Below, one piece after another: positions 14,013-64,000 of a stretch of DNA of 64,000 bases (within the stretch, counting starts at the first letter, position 1; the number at the start of each line of letters is the position of its first letter). The stretch spans positions 10,181,127 to 10,245,126 of the forward strand of contig CM041092.1 in assembly GCA_023079485.1 (NCBI GenBank), read 5' to 3'. Below the pieces are notes generated by a model. That model was not told the origin of the DNA, did not search any database, and worked only from the letters and a program-made list of their open reading frames with translations. This stretch comes from Archilochus colubris (lineage: Eukaryota > Chordata > Aves > Apodiformes > Trochilidae). A program made the translations under genes and the position numbers.

Positions 14013-16047
14013 GTTAATTACAATATGTATGTTACACGTTTTCCATGTGCTATCAACCATGCCAAGAACCCTTAGCTAGAGAGCATGATATGGTACAGTC
14101 TTCCAATGCTGATAACTCAGTCTCAGTCTATGTGAGAAGATAAATCTTCCCAGTCTAAAACATTCACTCAGACTATCCTAGAATTTAAGCACACTGAAGG
14201 ATAAAACCCCATTTCAAAGGCATAGAGTAAAATAGGCATAAGCATCAGTGACATAAGGGAAACTTCAGCAGCAACTGCCTCTCTAAGGATGAAATACTTG
14301 TTCTCAGATTCAATAAAACACACATTTAAGGTTTAGCTGTACACTGGAATTTGTTTCTATCTATTAAATATATATAAGGACACATAAACATGCAGTCAGC
14401 CTTAAGTAAGCGAGTGAACCTACCCACTTAAGAAAACCCCAACTGCAAACATGCCAAGATTCTAGAACTTTCCCCAGTGGTAACAGTTTTTCCCCTGTAG
14501 GATTTGGTGCTCAATTTATCTCATAAACATTTGCCATTCAGCTCAAAAAAGGTTTTGTACAGAAATCCCTTTCCCATCTTGCATCCTTAAACCAAATGCT
14601 GCCATGATGGGCTGTCTTGCAGGGTACAGCCTGACTGTTCCCTGTGCTGCCAGCACTGTAGATCCTATATGCAGCTTCAGCATGCAGTATGAAGCATCTT
14701 ACCCAGACCTTGCCCATCTACCATAATTCATGCAACTGAGACAATGAGCTTGGGGCAAACGAGCAAAGCTTATGTGAATGCTTAAAATTAAGCATGAGCT
14801 TAAGTACCCTGCTAAGTCAGGGCCTTTCTCAGCAATGATAAATGTGGAAAAATATGGAAAAGCAGGGTGAGTTAATGTGGTCTGAAGACAAAAGAAAACA
14901 CTTTGACATCGGGCAAAGTATTTGCATATATTACAGTGGCCTTTGGACTTGTAAGCATTAATACTTCTCTAATGCACATTATTGGTCAAAAAAAGCAGAA
15001 GCAGGGGAACATGCCTTTAAGAGAAACATAACAGGTGGTCTTAAAAAGGCAATTTATTTGTAGTTAGCTCCAGCTTTCAAAATAACGCCTGCACTGAACC
15101 TTACTTAAGGCTTTTACAACCATAAACTTGAATTATGATTTTGTGAAGACACCCTCCTACCTTGTGTAAGTGGCAGCATAGCTAAAGCCCTGATAAACAG
15201 GCAAATTCATAATGGTTCTGCAGAATTCATCCTTTTGCAAATTACACAATTTCAAAACATGCAGAGAGTATGGACGTTCTCTTGGTGGGTATGACAACCC
15301 CCAACAGCATGACTGAAGTAAACTACTATTATCAGCCTATTTACTCTCACCAAAAACTGCTATTTCAGCTGAAAATCCCAGTTGGAGGTATCAGGGTGAC
15401 AAATTCAAGTCAGCCATCCTAGTGGAGCTGGGAATCTGGACTCAGATTGTCTGATAACTAAAATGACATGGACATACGTGCCGACAGCATGCAGCATTCC
15501 AACAGAATCTAGTGCATCCCAGGGCCATCCATATGCTCCACCATATGTCCATGAGGAGAGGAATCCAGAATCCCAGTCTCTGGAAAGGGTAGGTCTCCCA
15601 GGCTCTCAAGATATCTATCAGCCAGGATCCCAGTTTTGCTGTATTAATTGGTGTGCAAGCACATATATTGCCTCCAACAGATTACTGATTTCAGCTCAGA
15701 GGGCAAATATGGAACATAACAAAGTGTTTGCAGATTCAGAAGCTGGCTCCCACAGGGCAAGTTTACTAGAGAAAAAAGGGTTGCTCTGGGCTGTTTTTCT
15801 TCAGAGCCAATTCAGCCTCTGTGTATTAACCACAAAGAAGCTGCAGCAACAGAGATGTTACCATGTAAAACAGCAGTACTGACAAGAACCTAAAACCAGA
15901 CTGGATTTAATAGTCTATCACAGGGAAATATAAGTTTCAACTCACTCAGGAGAAGACAGGTTGCTTTATTTCACCTTCTATTCTGCTCTTCACTTATATT
16001 TTTCTGGGGAAAATTGCCTGCAGTGTATTTTCACATTTCAGTCCTAC

Positions 16048-57449
<41,402 letters not shown>

Positions 57450-58167
57450 TCACAAAAGCATTTCACACAAACTTCCAAACCACAATCTCAGGACAATCTG
57501 GGTCCTGCCCACTGAACGGCTGTGCTGAACATTTTGCTTAGGTGAGGGTCCATGAAAAGATTATTGGTCCAGCAAGAAATCTAACACCTTCTTTTTCCCT
57601 TACACATTCCAAAGAGCACTGTTAGTAAAGAGGCACTGTATTCACATGGATGGTAGAGATAAGGTTTCTGAATAAACTCAAGTTTAAATGAAGTAATGCT
57701 TACACAATTGCAAAATTATTTGTATCACCTTTGACCACATAATCCCAAAATGGTCTGAATATTTCTAAAAACGTTTTGCAATCCACTCTATGTTACACAT
57801 TACAGATGGAAATATTATTTATCCTGGCTTCATAAAACTGAAATTCTAAGCTGCTTCTATTAAGTCCTAAAACAGGGATAATTAATACATTTTCAGAATT
57901 ATTATCTATAGAGTGTATTGCTAACAGTATCTACCCATTGTTCACAGAAAATCCTCCAAGAGATAGCTGTTTCATTATGAATATGAGAGTTAACCCCCAC
58001 AGCACTGATTGCAGTTGTACAATGAGTCCTGTGCTGAGCTTTCAGGGACTCACAATATTTTATAAGGGCCTTTCTGTTGTCTTCAGTGGACTTGGAAACA
58101 GGCCTTGTGTATGTTTTTTCTTCTGTGGATCTGAAAGATTTTATATTGGGAAATGAATATAAATAAT

Positions 58168-58235
58168 TCACTTTTACAGATGGGGAAAGTTCAGCTCAGA
58201 CACATCATACTCCAGGCCAGGTGAATCGACAGCAG
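58168..58235 (-). mobile_element. Possible MIR-like relic
   Basis: The plus strand reads cacttttacagatggggaaa gttcagctcagacacatcat. The first part is the familiar MIR/L2-type ttttacagatggggaaactg phrase in reverse orientation; the rest is weak. Confidence 0.4.
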
Positions 58236-60769
58236 AATGACAAAGGGTATTTGGCTCTATCCAAAGACCTGTATTACCTGCCAGTAACTCATGGGAACAT
58301 GTAAAATCTTCTGTTGCTTTCTTTCCCTTTTGATTAAAACAGACAGGCTGATAATTTTAGCATCTCGATTACTGTGTCTTCAATAGTTTACATTTTAGCC
58401 CACAAGTAGCCAACCAGCATCCAAGTCCTTCTCTGGTTTTGCCTGTTTAATTAAAGCAAGATGTCCCTTCCACACAACCAGCACAGTCTCACCTCAACCC
58501 ACATTCTGCTACTACAGAGCAAAAAGAGGGAATGTGGCAGTCACAATGAATAAGGGAGAAAGGACATAGGAAATGGGAAATGAAATAATGCAGAGAGCCT
58601 AATACTGTGCGGAACAGAATTCTAAAAAGTAATTGAAAATTTTAAATAAATGTATATTATTCAAGCTCAAAGGTGAATTCCTTGTAACTAGATCCAGGAC
58701 AGCTAAATCCAGGTACCTAAATTCACACTTGAGCAAAATGCGATGTAGTGAAAAGTTCTTTCTCACTGAAAGTGCTCTTCAGTACCTGTGTGCATTGAGA
58801 TGCTTAACTTTCCAAAAGGCTAAGAGTAAAAACTTTTCATTCATTTTCTTTCCAGAAAGCAAACATTATAGCCAATGAAGGCACAAGAAGGCAACCCAAA
58901 CAGACCCTCTGTCAGCCCTTGTCACATTAGGGTGGATAGGAGTACACAGTTTTTCATTAAAAAGGAAAATATAAACAGTTTTCAGGCTTTTTTTTTGAGA
59001 GAAGCAGAAAAGTAGATTTAATCAACCAAGAACCTCCAAGAACCTGGAGCTGCAGGGTGAAAGGCAGAGTGTGGACATCCTGAGGGGCTTCTATTTTTAT
59101 TCAGCTTGTTCCATTGCCCATTCCACTCAATTGCCTTTAAATAATAGCTATCTCTACAGTCTCTCTGGCCCCATTCCTGATTCCAGCAGCCTCTGATTCA
59201 TTCACACGTGATAGCTGGAGTCCCTGGACTGTGGAGACTTACTGGCAGATTTAACAGTTATGGAGAAATGGTTAAACTAGATACTGGAGAAGAGTTTTAT
59301 TAGATAGATACACATTTAGAGACAGATCCTCACCAAACAGTAATCAGAACTGAGGTGGTTGATTTAGTTTCAAACTACAAACAATGGAATGAATTCACAA
59401 TAAGCAGAGGTTCCTGCAGGCATGATGTTAACGCTTAAAAGTTCAATGCAAAGACCTTTCTGCTCATATCAGTTAATGGAAACGTGATACGAGTGCATTA
59501 GAGGAATTTTATTCTTTATGAGACATTAAAAATATTGTCTGTTTGAATTAATTGCATTGATTGTCAGGCTGTTATGACATGATCATTTGAAATTATGCAA
59601 GTGTTCCCAAAGTAATTCCAAATTTCCTGTGAACATTCCCCCCTGAGCATGCACTCAAGATGGCTAAAAGCTTCTGTAAGTGGCATTAATAGAAAAAAAT
59701 AAAATAATTACAGAATGTGTTATATTAGTTTACTCTTGCAGCCATGGTAAGGGAATTTTTACCAGAACAAAATTTCTCCATCCCTCTTATTCTATGGACA
59801 TCATTTCCAGGACAGGAAAATACAAATCCTTCCAAGAGTTGAATTATCAGGGGAGCTATAGATGGACAGATGAAGGAATCAACAGATGTTCCCACAAGTA
59901 CACTGAGATCCAGCACTCCTACAGAACTGCCAGGGTAAAACTCTGCTGTGGGACTGTTTGTCTTCGTAAGTTCATCGCTTGGCTGCAGAAGGGACACTGC
60001 ACAGCATTACTTTTATTGTTTGATCTACAGTGCAGTTTCCACTGAAGCACAGCAAAAGGGCTGTGTTCCTGACTGTCCTGCTTATTACTCCTTGGGCCTG
60101 TGTGTCCAAGACAGGTCTTCAGCAGAGAGGCATCTACAAACACCCAAGAAAAGGATTTCTTACTCATGCAACCAGTGCTCCTGACACTTTGGCAGATGGC
60201 TTTCACCAGGTTCCCCACACAGGAGGAGCTGCACCTAAATATCTACTTGTTCTATCAGCTAATGCAGGGCACTGAAGGGTTTGTGCTCCACAGACCCCAG
60301 CTCCAATCAGTGGTTCCAGTAAATGAGGACAGCACAGGTACTCAGGGCACAAGCTGATAAACAATGTGGGAATCAAAGCCAACCCATGACCCTCCACGTC
60401 CCATTGCCATGGCTGGGAACAGGGGCTAAGACTGCACCTGAGTGACTCTGGCCAGTCAGACAGGTCCTGGGGGGTTTGTTAGCCCAGTGTTAGATCTCCT
60501 AAGGCCAGGAGAAGAGCCACCAATGGGATGGAGAAAGAAGGAGGGAGCTGCCCATGAGTGGGGGTTGATGAAGGAGTGATGATGATTCCATGTGCTGGGT
60601 GAGGGGTAGAGAAGAAGGAGTCAGGCACAGCGAGAGGTGAAACATCACCAGTTCCTCAGGCAAAGCATGTACAGGAAGGTTGGGTACATTGCTCTGAGTA
60701 ACTGAGACAAACAGATGGCTAGAAGGGAATCTAAAGCACATGAAGGCAAAGAAGCAATAGAGAACTGTG

Positions 60770-60836
60770 ATAACAACCCAGGTTTTCTGAATTCCAATCT
60801 GGTGCCCTATCCCAGAGATCATGCTGCTCTGCATAT
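60770..60836 (-). mobile_element. tRNA-derived SINE head relic (MIR-like)
   Basis: The plus strand reads aacccaggttttctgaattc, then caatctggtgccctatccca and gagatcatgctgctctgc. This tracks the reverse complement of the tRNA-like head of MIR-type SINEs (gaacccaggtcttctgact... ccagtgctctatccactagaccatgctgcc). Confidence 0.7.
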
Positions 60837-62197
60837 CTCATTAAGACACTTTTTTTCTGTCTGTACAGCCAATGCCTCAAAACCTCAGCAGTTTCCATAC
60901 TTCAAACTGGACCATTTGGAAGTTGTCCTAGAGTCTGAATTGATTCCCTAACCAGTTTGAATTTTGTACAGGAAAATGATGCTTTTTCTTCAGGAAGAGG
61001 CTGTAATTAGGCAGCTCTTTTAACTACAGATGTATATTTTTCAAGTCTAAAAAAGAACCTTAGATGCTTTCACAGATTGTGTCAGATATTGACATATATG
61101 GTGAGACTTGGACTGCATCAGATGAAAGTGTCCTATCTCCTAAGCTATGGTAAGACCAACTGTCGGCCTGTATCAGGAATTGTCTCATATATGAGGTTCA
61201 CTTGGCCACAAAATTGTTCAATTTCCTTTAGAGTCATTGGTTAGAGTTTATCCTGTTCACCTGCTAGATTTAGTAGAATTGACAGCACTGCTTCTGTTTA
61301 GTGCCTTTATTTCCCAGTGTTTGTGATTCTAAATGGACCTCAGCATCCCTAGCATGCCCTGAAAGAAGAGAAACTCTGCTGGAAGAGAAGCACTGAGCTC
61401 TGCTCTGTTCTTCTGCAGCATGAGCCTGTACAAAAGCATAATAGTTACGGAGAGCAGCAACAGTGGCAGTGCACAGGTCTGCATCAGCAAAAGCAGCAGA
61501 CTTATCTTTAGGTGCCCACACTGTTCAAAGAAAAGCTGTCCATGTCCCTCATTGTCAGCCACAGTCTGGTTGACAGCCCTTTCCTTTCAGATTATATAAA
61601 GTTGGTGGCCAAGAAACAGCTCCACATTACTAAAGGAAGATCAAATGACCTCAGAGTACTAATGAGAGAGAAAGACATGATAAAGCTATTGGTTGACAAT
61701 GAGCCAATAGAGCCTAGAAAGCACATTTCTTCATCCTGAAACAGATGCTCCTGCAGCCATGACAATAGAAGGGTAACTACCTCTCGTACTGAACCTCATC
61801 TTGTATTAACCAAGCTACCTGAGAAAGCCTTAACAGGGAAGCAGAGGAGGCACAAGAGTTCACTTTAGCACATCAACAAGTACTGAGTTTCTGCTGAGCT
61901 CCACATTACTATCTCAAGGCTCCAACACAGACTATGTCAGCCAGGTCTGTGTTCCATGCAGACACAGTGACCACAGTCTAGACCACAGACTCTTCAAGCA
62001 GGCATCCTCCTAAAGCAGCTACTTAATATACCCAAACTCCCACTGCTGCAATACTGCTGCCTTTGCTGTTTCCTGGGTTTATTGTGTTGCAACATCAGCA
62101 GATCCCTTCAGATCTCTCTCTGAAGGGAGAGAGACATGTTCACCTCTGATCCTGAAGGAAAAGGAGAGGTATAGACAGGAGGTACACAGGTGAAAAG

Positions 62198-62225
62198 TAG
62201 CAGCAGTAATAATAGCAGCAGCAGT
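62198..62225. repeat. AGC/AAT trinucleotide repeat
   Basis: tagcagcagtaataatagca then gcagcag: an imperfect trinucleotide tract. Confidence 0.85.
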
Positions 62226-64000
62226 CCAGCCACCTCATACCAACATTGCATCCTGCTTGGGAATCAGGCCAAAGAGCCCACACCTCAGCTGCAGCACCTG
62301 CTCTGCAGGCAACTGTACATCTGCAGCAATTTCATACCTAAATCCTAATTATCTCTCTTTTTCATGTCGCATCTGAGATTTTCTAAAAAATATGCTTCTG
62401 AGCCTTGAGTGTTTTTTACTTGGCCTAAATTCAGTGTTTGACACCTAAAGTCATCTTGTTTAATGCCAATAAGAGAAGGTTGTTTGCGAATTGAAGGAGG
62501 TGGAGGAGGGAAATGAGGAATCAAGCAAAAGAAAATAAATGTTATGTAGTGAATTAATCATGGAGGAGCTGGTATTTTTAAGCCTGGGCTGAGGAAGGGC
62601 ATATGAGGAGGAAGGAAAGAAAGCTCCATCTTTGGAGCAGAAGCTCTCAACATAAAGAGTGGGCTCACAAGAGGGATCTGGAGAAGAGTAAAGACACTTG
62701 GGAAGAATAAGTAAATGTAGGAGGCAGGATGCAAGAGAAATGGTGGTGCAAGTAGGAGAAAGAGCAAAGGTGAGAAGCGTGGGTAGAGCTTAGGGATGAG
62801 GCAGGACAGGAAAACCAGTCATTCAGGCACAGGGCAGATCTGTGCAGAGCTCAGCATCAAGAAAAGGGAGCATCTGCCTCATTTTAAGGGAAAAAAAGGT
62901 GGGAACCATACATCAGAGAGTGAGGGAGGACGAGATGAGAGGTCAGATGTGATCTAGAAGGAACCAATGAAGATAATTATGACTCCTGGATGCTGCAGGA
63001 GTGTGAGTGCAGACAGAAAGGGGTTATAATGGAGTAGGTGGGACCAGGTCTCTAAGGCACGTACCAGAGATTGGGCACCAGGGATGTCAGGGGTGACCAC
63101 ATTCAGCTCTGTTTCAGTGTCCAGAGCAGGCTGCAAAAGCAGAGGACTGGGTGTGACAGTATGAGTGGGTTTACAAGCAGACTGAAGGTAATGGTAGAAG
63201 AGACATAGGTGGGAAAGGGTGAGTGAAACTGTAATTTCTAAAGACCACCGAAGAAGAAAGTTTGCTGTTCCTGCTTCTCAGGCCTCACTTTGAGCTGACA
63301 CTGTGCAGTGTGACAATACTGTCACCCACTATTTAAAAACAGACAGAGATACCACACTGCCTTAGTGGGAACCTGAGCCACTGAAGTATGAAAAGGCTGT
63401 CACAGTGATGTTTCTGCTTCAGGGATTTTGACTCCTGAATCCCCAAAATATCAAGAGAAACAGTCGAACTCAGCTCCAAGAGATAGGGTACCCAGGACAA
63501 CTTAGTGCCTGATTTCTTTTAAAATGATGTGCAGTTTGAAAATTAAGTATATAAGGAAAAGATAAACAAAAGCTCACTGAGCATGAGACAGGATTCCAGC
63601 TTGTGAACAGAAAAGGTTGAAATTTCTCTTTCAAATGTATCTCAAGATCCCTGTAAGACTTATTTCTAATAAAGAAGCTCACATCCGAATGTCAGCTATA
63701 AGTTAGTGAGGGACTATAAAACATGTTGTACCTCCACAAAGACAGCTAATTCACTTGACAGATTCTGCTTAAGTTATAAACCTAAAACCCAAGTGAGTTG
63801 TAAATAACAGTGAAGTGAACTACCATCTGAAAGATGGCTCCTTTTCCCTTCTAAAGTCATGTTCAAGGATGGATGTGAACACCTAGAAGAGCAGAAGAGC
63901 AGAAATGTGAAATTAAGGCTGATAGTTATAATTAGCAGGCAAATTGGAGCCAGAGGTATTCAGTGGTGGAAAATTAGATGCACAGTAGGTGAATATTTTG

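Larger units (their letters stand above)
1..16047 (-). other. KALRN intron or intergenic sequence 3' of w20
   Basis: About 16 kb with no exon I can support. It should be the start of the intron after w20 and might hide the kalirin-7 terminal exon. I looked on the minus strand for an acceptor followed by an in-frame Asp-Gly and for a C-terminal STYV with a stop, and found no convincing match. Contents noted separately: CAA and CA repeats, T runs, a tRNA-derived SINE relic near 13.1 kb, a CR1 tail near 13.4 kb, a 20-bp tandem duplication near 14.0 kb, and AT-rich stretches that may be conserved non-coding. Confidence 0.7.

Noticed and set aside
15466..15486. Minus-strand Gly-Thr-Tyr-Val close after w20, resembling the kalirin-7 C-terminus
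   Set aside because: No stop follows Val (the frame continues with His-Val-Ile-Leu) and the upstream residues do not match.
15463..15882. 139-codon open frame on the plus strand
   Set aside because: No recognised motif and ordinary composition. It is antisense to KALRN near w20 with no splice or polyadenylation support.

Overview
This window is vertebrate nuclear DNA, most likely from a bird. It has no operons, and its coding sequence is a string of short exons (67-196 bp) with GT-AG introns. Several relics end in the (ATTCTATG)n-type 3' tail typical of avian/reptilian CR1 LINEs. The window lies inside one large gene on the minus strand: KALRN (kalirin, a spectrin-repeat Rho guanine nucleotide exchange factor). 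I found no CpG island, promoter, terminator, RNA gene, virus or CRISPR.

Twenty consecutive KALRN exons run from 57374 (5'-most) down to 16048 (3'-most). I call them w1-w20; by my recollection of the human gene they are about exons 13-32. Each was placed by translating the minus strand and finding acceptor AG and donor GT. Their lengths sum to 2562 bp, exactly 854 codons, and every junction keeps frame. Residue numbers below count from the first residue seen (1-854). Residues 1 to ~455 are the last spectrin-like repeats (w1-w9). Residues ~455-490 are a charged linker. Residues ~488-675 are the first Dbl-homology (GEF1) domain (w10-w16). Residues ~676-800 are its PH domain (w17-w19). Residues ~800-854 are the Ser/Thr-rich linker before the SH3 domain (w19-w20). 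The domain order is that of the central part of kalirin: the spectrin repeats scaffold partners and the DH-PH unit loads GTP onto Rac1/RhoG.

The gene is incomplete at both ends. The 5' exons (Sec14 domain, early spectrin repeats) should lie beyond 64000. The SH3, second DH-PH, Ig/FN3 and kinase exons should lie before position 1. I could not find the short alternative last exon of the kalirin-7 isoform in the 16 kb after w20.

The rest is intron. It holds CR1 fragments (clear at 35956-36338 and 37831-38245, shorter tails at about 13.4, 29.7, 48.6 and 52.6 kb), relics of ancient tRNA-derived/MIR-like SINEs (about 13.1, 39.8, 60.8 and possibly 58.2 kb), simple repeats, a few short tandem duplications, and some stretches that look like conserved non-coding elements by composition only. 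I did not find a previously undescribed system. The better leads are a shared intron position in all the spectrin repeats seen, a weak donor followed by a U-run on a frame-neutral exon, and the missing kalirin-7 terminal exon.
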